Origin: Myxococcales bacterium
Lineage (GTDB): Bacteria > Myxococcota_A > Bradymonadia > REDH01
Reading direction: 5' to 3'
Assembly: GCA_947496715.1 (NCBI GenBank)
Contig: CANMDT010000001.1
Span: 1 to 64,000 of the forward strand
Length of the DNA stretch: 64,000 bases
Every line of letters starts with the position of its first letter. Within the stretch, counting starts at the first letter, position 1. Under the pieces are notes generated by a model. It made no database searches and was not told where the DNA came from. It was given only the letters and a program-made list of their open reading frames with translations. The position numbers and the translations under genes were made by a program. Positions 47,764 through 59,318 of this stretch are shown in pieces.

Positions 47764-49458
47764 ATGGCCATGTTCGATGCCGTTCGAAAGGGTTTCAAGA
47801 ACGCCGTCCATGTCTTCGAAGGAAAGCGAGAGCTGACCGAAGAGAACATCGAAGAGGCCCTCAAGGCCATTCGCCTCTCCCTCTTTGAAGCCGATGTGAA
47901 CTTCCAGGTCGTCAAGCGATTCCTCGCTGCCGTCAAAGAGAAGGCCCTCGGCGAGATCGTTCAGATCCGCATCAAGGACGGCGGCAAGACCCTCCGCGCC
48001 TCGCCCGGCGACGTCTTCATCAAGATCTGCCACGATGAACTCGAGGCCCTCATGGGCCCCGTCGACACCGGCCTCACCTTTGTCCAAGGCCGCCTCGGAC
48101 CCACCGTCATCATGATGGTCGGACTCCAAGGCGCCGGCAAAACCACCACCGCCGGCAAGCTCGCCCGCTTCGTCGAACGCCACCACCAGAAGAAGCCCCT
48201 CCTCGTCGCCGCAGACGTCTACCGTCCCGCCGCCATCGAGCAGCTTCAGGTCCTCGGCAAACGCCTCAACATCCCCGTCTATGCCGAGCCAGGTGGCAAC
48301 CCGCCCGACATCGCCGAGCGCGCAGTCGCCCAAGCCAAGGCCGACGGCAACGACGTCGTCATCATCGACACCGCGGGCCGACTTGCCGTCGACGACCTCC
48401 TCATGTCCGAGCTCGAAGAGATCGTTGCACGCGTCAAGCCGCACAACATCCTCCTCGTCGTCGACGCCATGATCGGCCAGGACGCGGTCAACACCGCCAA
48501 GGAGTTCAACGACCGCATCGAACTCGACGGCTTCATCATGACCAAGCTCGATGGCGACGCACGCGGTGGCGCGGCGCTCTCCATCAAAGAGGTCACCAAA
48601 AAGCCCATCAAGTTCATCGGCCTCGGCGAGGGCATGGAGACCCTCCAGGAGTTCCAGCCCGCAGGCTTCGCCGACCGCATCCTCGGCATGGGCGACATCC
48701 GTTCGCTCGTCAGCCGCATCGAGAATGTCGTCACCGAAGACGAGATGAAGTCTCGCGAGTCCGACGCCGCACGCATGATGTCCGGCCAGTTCGACCTCAA
48801 CGACTTCCTCTCCCAGATCCGCATGATCAAGAAGATGGGCTCCCTCGGCGAGATCGTCGAGATGATGCCCTTCGCCAGCGCGCTCCCCGAAGGCTTCTCC
48901 GTCGACGACAACGAGCTCGTCCGCATCGAAGCGCTCATCCAGTCCATGACCCCCGACGAGCGCCGCAACCCCACCCTCGTAGGCAACCAGGTCACCCGCC
49001 AGCGACGCATCGCCAAGGGCTCCGGCCGCAAGCTCGAAGAGGTCACCGACCTCGTCCAGCGCTTCAACATGATGAAGCAGGTCATGGGCGCCCTCTCTGG
49101 AAATACCGGCGGCTTCCTCAGCCAGATCCCCGGCTTCAAGCAGCTCAGCGCTCTCAAGAACCTCAAGAACCTCGACATGGGCAGCCTCCTCGGCGGCATG
49201 GGCGGAAAGGGCCCCGGCGGCTTCCCCGGCATGGGCGGCTTCCCCGGCATGGGCGGCGGCGGAATGCCAAACATGGCCAGCCTCGAACAGATGTTCGCTG
49301 GCATGCAGCAGCCCCAGCAGCCCAAACTCCCCAAGGGCTTCAACATGCCCGGCGTCCGTGCCGTCTCCGAGGCCGAGGCCAACCGCGGAAACGCCGAGTT
49401 CGAGCGCGAAAAGCGCCGCAAGCTCGCCGCCAAACTCGCCAAAAAGAAGAACCGCTAG
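47764..49458 (+). CDS. ffh: Signal recognition particle protein Ffh
   Basis: GLQGAGKTTTAGKLARFV, DTAGRLAVDDLLMSEL, TKLDGDARGGAALS, Gly/Met-rich M-domain tail. Confidence 0.97.
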   Translation: MAMFDAVRKGFKNAVHVFEGKRELTEENIEEALKAIRLSLFEADVNFQVVKRFLAAVKEKALGEIVQIRIKDGGKTLRASPGDVFIKICHDELEALMGPVDTGLTFVQGRLGPTVIMMVGLQGAGKTTTAGKLARFVERHHQKKPLLVAADVYRPAAIEQLQVLGKRLNIPVYAEPGGNPPDIAERAVAQAKADGNDVVIIDTAGRLAVDDLLMSELEEIVARVKPHNILLVVDAMIGQDAVNTAKEFNDRIELDGFIMTKLDGDARGGAALSIKEVTKKPIKFIGLGEGMETLQEFQPAGFADRILGMGDIRSLVSRIENVVTEDEMKSRESDAARMMSGQFDLNDFLSQIRMIKKMGSLGEIVEMMPFASALPEGFSVDDNELVRIEALIQSMTPDERRNPTLVGNQVTRQRRIAKGSGRKLEEVTDLVQRFNMMKQVMGALSGNTGGFLSQIPGFKQLSALKNLKNLDMGSLLGGMGGKGPGGFPGMGGFPGMGGGGMPNMASLEQMFAGMQQPQQPKLPKGFNMPGVRAVSEAEANRGNAEFEREKRRKLAAKLAKKKNR

Positions 49459-50217
49459 ATGGAGCCCCACGCGCCGGCCGCAAACGCCTGGCCCGTGCAC
49501 TGCACCGTTCACCCCGGCCGCAGCGCTGCCGCCTTCTGCACCGTCTGCAAGCACTCCTTCGCAGGCCTCTTCCTCGCGGTCCGGCCCGACGGCCGCGCCA
49601 TCTGCCACACTTGCGCCCGCGAGCAGGGGGGCATGCTCTACGCAGACGCCACCCGCACCAACCACGACCCCCTCGCCTCGCGAGGCATGATCTCGGTGCT
49701 GGGAGCCCTCCTCCTACGACCCTCCGACGCGCTCGTCTCCCGCTTCTCCGGCGCCGGCGCCCCCGCGCTCGGCATGAGCTTTGTCGCCTCCCTCATCGGA
49801 TACGCCTCCTGGGTCTTCTGGATTCTCCTTCTCGTCCGGGAGCAGATCCTCACCCTCGCGCAGCAGCGACTCGGCACTGCGATCGAAGAAGACCTCCTCG
49901 TCACAGGGCTCTGGCTCAGCGTCCCCATCCTCGCATTCATCCGCACCGCGGTTGCGCCGATCCTCGTCCATATCGGCGCCCGCCTCGCAGGCGCCCCCGA
50001 GGACTCCCTCCGCGCCAACGTCCGCGCTACCGCCCTCTCCTCCGTCTCGCTCCTGCTCGTCGCCATCCCGGCCCTCGGCGCCTTCCTCGCGCTCATCGTC
50101 GGTGTCCGCGCGATGCTCCACTTCCTGCGCGCCAAGTATGACTTCTCCTACCCGCGCGCGATCCTCGCCCTGCTCCCCTTCCTGCTGCTCTACCTGCTCA
50201 TCGGCCCGCTCGGCTGA
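49459..50217 (+). CDS. Membrane protein with N-terminal B-box-like zinc ribbon
   Basis: CTVHPGRSAAAFCTVCKHSFAGLFLAVRPDGRAICHTCARE followed by several TM helices; start directly abuts the ffh stop. Confidence 0.75.
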   Translation: MEPHAPAANAWPVHCTVHPGRSAAAFCTVCKHSFAGLFLAVRPDGRAICHTCAREQGGMLYADATRTNHDPLASRGMISVLGALLLRPSDALVSRFSGAGAPALGMSFVASLIGYASWVFWILLLVREQILTLAQQRLGTAIEEDLLVTGLWLSVPILAFIRTAVAPILVHIGARLAGAPEDSLRANVRATALSSVSLLLVAIPALGAFLALIVGVRAMLHFLRAKYDFSYPRAILALLPFLLLYLLIGPLG

Positions 50218-50224
50218 CGAGAGG

Positions 50225-51439
50225 TTAGCGCACCCGGAAGAGTACCGCTGAGAGATACCGGCACTCCGGCATCGCAGCCACGTAGGGGTGATCGCCGGCA
50301 TGGCCGCGCACGCCAACCACATCCACCCGACGCCCAAGCCGCACAGCCGCATCGCCGGCCGAGTTCAGGATGGAACCCTCGCCCAGCACCGAACTGCAGG
50401 AGCTGACAAGCACCAGCCCGTCGGGCGCTGCCACGCGGAAGGCCTCCACACAGAGCGAGGTCTGCTTCCCCTCGCCTGCCTCTGCGGAGTTCCGATCGGG
50501 CGCCAGCTTCGGCGGGTCGAGCGAGATCAGATCAAACCGATCGCCCTTGTCGAATGCGCGCCGCAGCCGGTTCTCCACCTTGTCGCTCACCCACTCTGTC
50601 CGCTCCGACAGGCCGTTCTCCGCCGCGTTCCGGCGCGCCGCAGCGACAGCACCCTCGGAGCTATCCACACCGAGCACAGACAAGGCCCCTGCGCGGGCCG
50701 CAGCGAGCCCGAACCCCCCCGAGAAGCAGAAGGCATCGAACACTCGAGCACCCTTCGCCAACTCGGCAAACCAGGCCCGGTTCTCCCGCTGATCGCAGTA
50801 GTGGCCCGTCTTCTGCTGGCTCCGCGGCGACCAGATGTAGCGAAGCCCGAGCTCGTGCACCCAGAGCTCCTCCGGCGCCTCACCAAAGGCCGCCTCGTCC
50901 ACCGCCGCATAGCCCTCGCGCTCCGCAAAGGTCGCATCGTTCCGGTGCCAGAGCCATGCCAGCCCGGCCTCCTTTCGGAGCGCCTCCACGATGCAACCCA
51001 GGTAGGGCGTCAGCACCGCGCTCGACAGATGCATGAGCGCCCCGTCGCCGTAGCGATCCACCGACAACCCCGGCAGCCCATCGCCGTCAGCATTCACCAG
51101 CCGGTAGCTATCCGTCGCAGCCGACGGCAGCCCGAGCCTCCGCCGCAGCGCAACGGCCGATGCCACCCGCTCCTGCCAGAAGGCATCGGGCAGCGTCGCT
51201 TCCTCAAAGGGCCACACGGGCCCGATCCCCAGGAGCCGAATCCGCAGCGCCGATCGCGGACTCCAGAGACCAAAGTCGAGCACCTGGTCCCGCGAGTCGC
51301 GGAGCTCGACCACGCTGCCGGCCGCCAGCCCCTCGAGCTGATGCGCGAGCGCGCCGGAGAAGACCCAACGGTGGCCTGCCCAGAAGGGGCGAGCCTTGCG
51401 ATCTGCCAGAACGGCAACGGGACCCGAGAACTGTGCCAT
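50225..51439 (-). CDS. Class I SAM-dependent rRNA methyltransferase (RlmI/PUA family)
   Basis: PFWAGHRWVFSGALAHQLEG; KTGHYCDQRENRAWFAELAKGARVFDAFCFSGGFGLAAARAGA; DLISLDPPKLAP. Confidence 0.92.
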   Translation of the reverse strand: MAQFSGPVAVLADRKARPFWAGHRWVFSGALAHQLEGLAAGSVVELRDSRDQVLDFGLWSPRSALRIRLLGIGPVWPFEEATLPDAFWQERVASAVALRRRLGLPSAATDSYRLVNADGDGLPGLSVDRYGDGALMHLSSAVLTPYLGCIVEALRKEAGLAWLWHRNDATFAEREGYAAVDEAAFGEAPEELWVHELGLRYIWSPRSQQKTGHYCDQRENRAWFAELAKGARVFDAFCFSGGFGLAAARAGALSVLGVDSSEGAVAAARRNAAENGLSERTEWVSDKVENRLRRAFDKGDRFDLISLDPPKLAPDRNSAEAGEGKQTSLCVEAFRVAAPDGLVLVSSCSSVLGEGSILNSAGDAAVRLGRRVDVVGVRGHAGDHPYVAAMPECRYLSAVLFRVR

Positions 51440-51454
51440 GCGTGAGGCTCCAAC

Positions 51455-51486
51455 GAAAAAGGCGGCCCCCGAAAGAGGTCCGCCTT
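51455..51486 (-). terminator. Rho-independent terminator downstream of rplM-rpsI
   Basis: Minus-strand reading AAGGCGGACCTCTTTCGGGGGCCGCCTTTTT: GC-rich stem followed by a T tract. Confidence 0.75.
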
Positions 51487-51526
51487 GACGATCCAGACCT
51501 CCAGAAGAGGTCGATGGAAGAGGTGA

Positions 51527-51925
51527 TTAGCGCTTCGAGTACTGGAAGCGACGACGAGCAGCCATGCGACCGTACTTCTTACGCTCCTTGCCACGGGAGT
51601 CGCGGGTGAGGCAACCGGTCGGCTTGAGGGTGGCGCGAAGCTCAGCGTCGAACTCGAGGAGAGCGCGCGAGATGCCGTGACGGATGGCGCCGGCCTGACC
51701 CGACTTTCCACCGCCAACAACCTTGGCGAAAACATCGAACTTGCCGAGCATGTCGACGAACTCGAGGGGCTGCTTGAGCAGCATCACAGAGGTCGGACGA
51801 CGGAAGTAGTCGTCAACGGACTCACGGTTGACAACGATCACGCCCGTGCCGGGCTTGAGGGTGACGCGAGCGGATGCGGTCTTGCGGCGGCCAACGGCGC
51901 GCCATGAAGTCGAAGCTGCCATCAA
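51527..51925 (-). CDS. rpsI: 30S ribosomal protein S9
   Basis: [32 protein letters not shown]...[19 protein letters not shown]...[27 protein letters not shown]. Confidence 0.98.
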   Translation of the reverse strand: MMAASTSWRAVGRRKTASARVTLKPGTGVIVVNRESVDDYFRRPTSVMLLKQPLEFVDMLGKFDVFAKVVGGGKSGQAGAIRHGISRALLEFDAELRATLKPTGCLTRDSRGKERKKYGRMAARRRFQYSKR

Positions 51926-51948
51926 GGGCTCCAGGTCAGATTGCTCTA

Positions 51949-52389
51949 TTAAGCGTTGGTAGAAAGTTGGAACGGCGTCGGGTTCTGCGCCTGATGCGGA
52001 TGATCAGGGCCAGCATAGACCTTGAGCTTGCCAAGCACCTGACGACCCAGCGGGTTCTTCGGGAGCATGCCCTGAACCGCGTTCTGGAAGATCCGCTCAG
52101 GGTGCTTGATAAGAAGATCGCGTGCAGCAACCTCACGAAGACCGCCCGGGTACTGCGTGTGGTGACGGTACAGCTTGTCCTTCCACTTCGCGCCGGTCAG
52201 AACCACCTTGTCGGCGTTGATCGCCACGACAAAATCGCCCGTGTCTGCGTTCGGCGTGAAAGACGGCTTCGTCTTGCCACGCAGAATCATCGCAACCTGC
52301 GCCGCTGCGCGACCAACCGTCGCTCCGGCCAGATCAACCAGAATCCACTGGCGATCCGCTTCCTCTCGAGTGATGTACAGAGTTCTCAT
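51949..52389 (-). CDS. rplM: 50S ribosomal protein L13
   Basis: [91 protein letters not shown]. Confidence 0.98.
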   Translation of the reverse strand: MRTLYITREEADRQWILVDLAGATVGRAAAQVAMILRGKTKPSFTPNADTGDFVVAINADKVVLTGAKWKDKLYRHHTQYPGGLREVAARDLLIKHPERIFQNAVQGMLPKNPLGRQVLGKLKVYAGPDHPHQAQNPTPFQLSTNA

Positions 52390-52507
52390 CGTGCGCCCAT
52401 ACCTTCGATGGTCAGTCCCGCACCGAACGACTTCAAGACCGAAGTTCGGGGTGTGGGGGGAGGCGAACTAGGCGATTTGACCGCTCGATGTCAAGTCCCC
52501 AACGCCC

Positions 52508-53290
52508 TCAACCACGGTACTTTCGGAGGTAGGCTGCTGCCTGAGCACCCCACTCCGATCCGCCGTCCTCAGACACAAGGCGCTCCAACTCCGATACCGC
52601 AGCTGCCCCATCCCCCAGCAACAGGTAGCTCCGAGCCAACAAGTATCGGCCCTCCGAACGCAACCCCGACGTCGGGTATCGCGTCAACATCTCCGAAAGC
52701 CGACGCGCCGCTGCCAGCGCATTCGATCGATCCAGGTAGAACTTCCCAACGTACAACTCGTGCGCCGCCAAACGATCCGTCACAACGCCCAGCATCCGAT
52801 CCGCCTCGGGAAGAAGCGTCGAATCGGGACGCCCCTTCACAAACCGCGTCAGCGCACCATAGGCCTCCTTCGCCGACACAAGCTCACGCTCATGCGCCGG
52901 TGGCATCACAAACCACTCGCCCGGCATCTGCTGGTAGGCGCATCGCGCTGCCGCAAGCTCTGCCTCCTCTGCCTTGGCATGGGTCGGACGCTTCTGCGCA
53001 AACCGCCGGTAGGCGTCGGCCGCCATCAGATAGCTCCCCTCCTCAAAATACAGATCTCCCAGCCGGTACTCAGCGAGCGCTCCATACGGAGACATCGCGA
53101 ACTGCTCCGAGATCTCCGTCAGCAGGTTCCGCGCCCCCTCATACTCGCCACGCTCCAGCGCACGCTCCGCGCGCTCATAGGCAGCCTGGGCCTCCTCTCC
53201 GTAGTTCGCCGGCTTCACCGGCGCCCCTCCGCAGCCCACCATCAACATGCTCACCGCTAGAACGACGACCGACATCCAACGCATTCGCAT
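52508..53290 (-). CDS. bamD: Outer membrane protein assembly factor BamD
   Basis: Lipobox LMVGCGG; AYERAERALERGEYEGARNLLTEISEQFAMSPYGALAEYRLGDLYFEEGSYLMAADAYRRFAQKRPTH TPR pattern. Confidence 0.88.
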   Translation of the reverse strand: MRMRWMSVVVLAVSMLMVGCGGAPVKPANYGEEAQAAYERAERALERGEYEGARNLLTEISEQFAMSPYGALAEYRLGDLYFEEGSYLMAADAYRRFAQKRPTHAKAEEAELAAARCAYQQMPGEWFVMPPAHERELVSAKEAYGALTRFVKGRPDSTLLPEADRMLGVVTDRLAAHELYVGKFYLDRSNALAAARRLSEMLTRYPTSGLRSEGRYLLARSYLLLGDGAAAVSELERLVSEDGGSEWGAQAAAYLRKYRG

Positions 53291-53301
53291 CGCAACTTGC
53301 C

Positions 53302-53517
53302 TTACGGGTCCGACTGCAACAGCAGCTGCCTGCCGTTCCTCTCGACCAACGAGGCCACCATACTCCGCATCACATCAATGTCGAACGGCTTGTCGAGGTA
53401 GCCATTCGTTGCCTCCAGTCAGCCGCAGGACTACCCTCGGAACAACTCCCAAAGCAGCTCGCGATCGCTCGCCGAATCGTCGGCCACCAGTATCTTCGGA
53501 AGGCTCGTGTCGCCCAT
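53302..53517 (-). pseudogene. Internally deleted receiver-domain (response regulator) remnant
   Basis: Same-frame translation MGDTSLPKILVADDSASDRELLWELFRG*SCG*LEATNGYLDKPFDIDVMRSMVASLVERNGRQLLLQSDP*: receiver N-terminus and C-terminal KPF helix joined with the phospho-acceptor region missing and two stops at the junction. Confidence 0.8.
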
Positions 53518-54249
53518 GTTGAACACCTCGCATCTCGCGCCGTTTCTGCTCCTCACGACACGACGTCTCCACGTTTCGCTCGCCCTCCTCCTCGCCCTCA
53601 CAGCCTGCGAACCCGACGAGCCCGACCCCTGCACCATCGACGCCTTCGGCTGTGTCTCCAACTTCGAGACCCTGCCTACGGATCAGAGCTGCACCACCAT
53701 CGAGCCCCTCTCCGTGGAGGTCGGCTGGGGCGACTCCAGCTTCCACACCTTCGCGGACGGCACACCCGAGGTCCACAACGGCATTCAGGGCGGCCAGCAC
53801 ATCTTCGCCTCCTTCCGCGCCTCCGGCGCAGAGCTAGACGACGTCCCCATGGTCGAACTCCGCCTCTTCAGCTTCGGCCCCGTCGACCCGCAGGCCTGCA
53901 CCGACGAGGTCCTCTCACGCCGCCAGTGGGACCCAGCCTCCCTCCCGGCCGACGCCCTCACCGGCGACTTCGACCCCTCGGCCGCCGGCTCGCCCATCAT
54001 CCTCGGCTACACGCCACTCAACCTCGAGGGGCTCCCCGCCTTCGGACCCAGCCGCTGCCTCACCATCGGCTCCGAGCGCCAACTCCTCGTCGACGCCACC
54101 TCCGAGCAGGCCGCCAGTGGCAGCCTGGAGACAAACTCCATCCTCCTCCAGCTCCCCTTCTCGAGCAGCCCCGACGTCCTCGTCGTGGCTACCCTGCGCG
54201 ACCCCTGCGGAGAGACCGCGCAGGCCGCCCTCCCGGTCATCCTGCCGCG

Positions 54250-54253
<4 letters not shown>
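53516..54253 (+). CDS. Hypothetical lipoprotein
   Basis: LALLLALTACEPDEPDPC lipobox; no family recognised. Confidence 0.65.
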
Positions 54254-57756
<3,503 letters not shown>

Positions 57757-57978
57757 ACGGCGGCCCCTTAGGTTGCGAGCCCATGCTGTAGGCCCGGCCC
57801 CCCGCCGTCAACCGCAACCGTCGCTCTCGTTGTGCAGCCTGGCGCCCTCCCCACGCGCATCTTGTCTCCCGTTTGGAAACCTACTACGACCCCGATCTTG
57901 AAAGGTTCCGCTGCGGGTGGAATTGCGCTCGAACTCAACAACGCTGAGACTGTCTCGGCAATTTGGAGGAATGTCCCG

Positions 57979-59175
57979 ATGAAGAAGCTCTCTCTGTTGA
58001 TGGCACTTGGACTTGGACTTGGCGTGGTTGGCTGTGGTGACGACACCGCAGAGTCCGCGACGACGGACACGGGCACCGCCGACACCGCCACCGACACGGG
58101 CTCGGGCTCGACAGACACCGGCACCGCCGACACCGCCACCGAGGACACCGCCACCGAGGACACCGCCACCGAGGACACCACGCCCGTCCCCACCGACGAG
58201 CAGTTCTCCGGCCCCTTCTCCTACGTCTGGCGCATTCAGATTCCGCAGTCGGGTACCGACGCGGAGTGCTGCTTTGACTTCACCGCCGACGGCGTGACCG
58301 ACAACGGCCTCGGCACCCTGATTGGCGCCCTCGGCGCCATCTCGACCGACATTGACATCCAGGCGACGCTCGACGGCGCCGTGGCCGATGGCAGCATCGC
58401 CCTCCTCCTCGAGTACGCTGGCCTAGCCGAGATCACCAAGACGGGCCCGACCCAGCTCTGGTTCTACCTCGCAACCAACGACATCGACGGCGACGGCTCG
58501 GGCGACCAGGACTGGGCTACCGCCCTCAAGGCCGGCGAAGGCATCTTCCAGGTGCAGCCCACCTCGCTTGACGCCGACGGCAGCCCGCTCATCAAGTTTG
58601 AGTCGGCAAGGATCAGCAGCGACGTGCTCAGCGCCGGCCCCGGCGACTTCCCCCTCACCATCCCGATTCCGGGCCTCCTCACGCTTGATGTCACCATCAA
58701 GCAGGCCCAGATCGAAGCCGACGTTCGCCCCGAGGCTTCGGGCATCTTCACCAACGATGCCGACATCGACTCCGATGGCGACGGCACCCCCGAAGTCTGG
58801 GGCGGCGGCAAGCTTGGCGGCGTCATCCCCGTCGACCAGGTCATCGGCATCCTCAACGACCTCGCCAACGACTGCGCCTGCGCTGGCATCGCGCCCGACG
58901 CCGCCGTCATCATCGCCGGTGAGGGCACCGACCAGTACGACGTCGCTTGCGACCCCAACATCACCATCAACGACGGCGCTTGCACCGACGCCGATGGCGT
59001 GATCTGCGGCAACCTCTCGACCGTCTGCGGCTTCGCTCCCGCCCTGCCCACGCTCGGCCTCATCGACGTCGACACCAACGGCAACACGATCCCCGACGCC
59101 ATCTCCGTCGGTCTCCGCCTCTCGATGTCGGGCGCGACCCTTGAGAATCCGCCCGTCGCTCCTGCTGCCCCCTAA
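57979..59175 (+). CDS. Hypothetical lipoprotein with Thr/Asp repeat linker
   Basis: MKKLSLLMALGLGLGVVGCGDDTAESATTDTGTADTATDTGSGSTDTGTADTATEDTATEDTATEDT; ATG at 57979 with GGAGGA upstream. Confidence 0.8.
   Translation: MKKLSLLMALGLGLGVVGCGDDTAESATTDTGTADTATDTGSGSTDTGTADTATEDTATEDTATEDTTPVPTDEQFSGPFSYVWRIQIPQSGTDAECCFDFTADGVTDNGLGTLIGALGAISTDIDIQATLDGAVADGSIALLLEYAGLAEITKTGPTQLWFYLATNDIDGDGSGDQDWATALKAGEGIFQVQPTSLDADGSPLIKFESARISSDVLSAGPGDFPLTIPIPGLLTLDVTIKQAQIEADVRPEASGIFTNDADIDSDGDGTPEVWGGGKLGGVIPVDQVIGILNDLANDCACAGIAPDAAVIIAGEGTDQYDVACDPNITINDGACTDADGVICGNLSTVCGFAPALPTLGLIDVDTNGNTIPDAISVGLRLSMSGATLENPPVAPAAP
58140..58184 (+). repeat. Three tandem copies of a 15-bp unit (gaggacaccgccacc) encoding EDTAT
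   Basis: Read directly: gaggacaccgccaccgaggacaccgccaccgaggacaccgcc acc/acg. Confidence 0.9.
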
Positions 59176-59182
59176 CGGGTGA

Positions 59183-59204
59183 CTGTCACGCTTCGGCGTG
59201 ACAG
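59183..59204 (+). terminator. Hairpin with 9-bp perfect stem and UUCG tetraloop
   Basis: ctgtcacgc-ttcg-gcgtgacag directly after the stop of the 57979 gene. Confidence 0.7.
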
Positions 59205-59210
59205 AAGCTG

Positions 59211-59246
59211 CGGCGAGGGAGACCTCGCCGTTTGGCGTTTTTGGCC
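59211..59246 (+). terminator. Second hairpin, GAGA tetraloop, followed by T-rich tract
   Basis: cggcgagg-gaga-cctcgccg then tttggcgttttt. Confidence 0.7.
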
Positions 59247-59318
59247 CCTGCATCTCTCGCGGATTCCGCGTCAAGGGTGTAGATACTTCATACTTCCAAC
59301 CCTGACCCGGTGCGGCTC

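Noticed and set aside
47464-49665. 733-aa minus-strand ORF
   Set aside because: Exactly antisense to ffh; biased low-complexity composition (Glu/Asp/Gly/Ala/Leu), an artefact of high GC at third codon positions.
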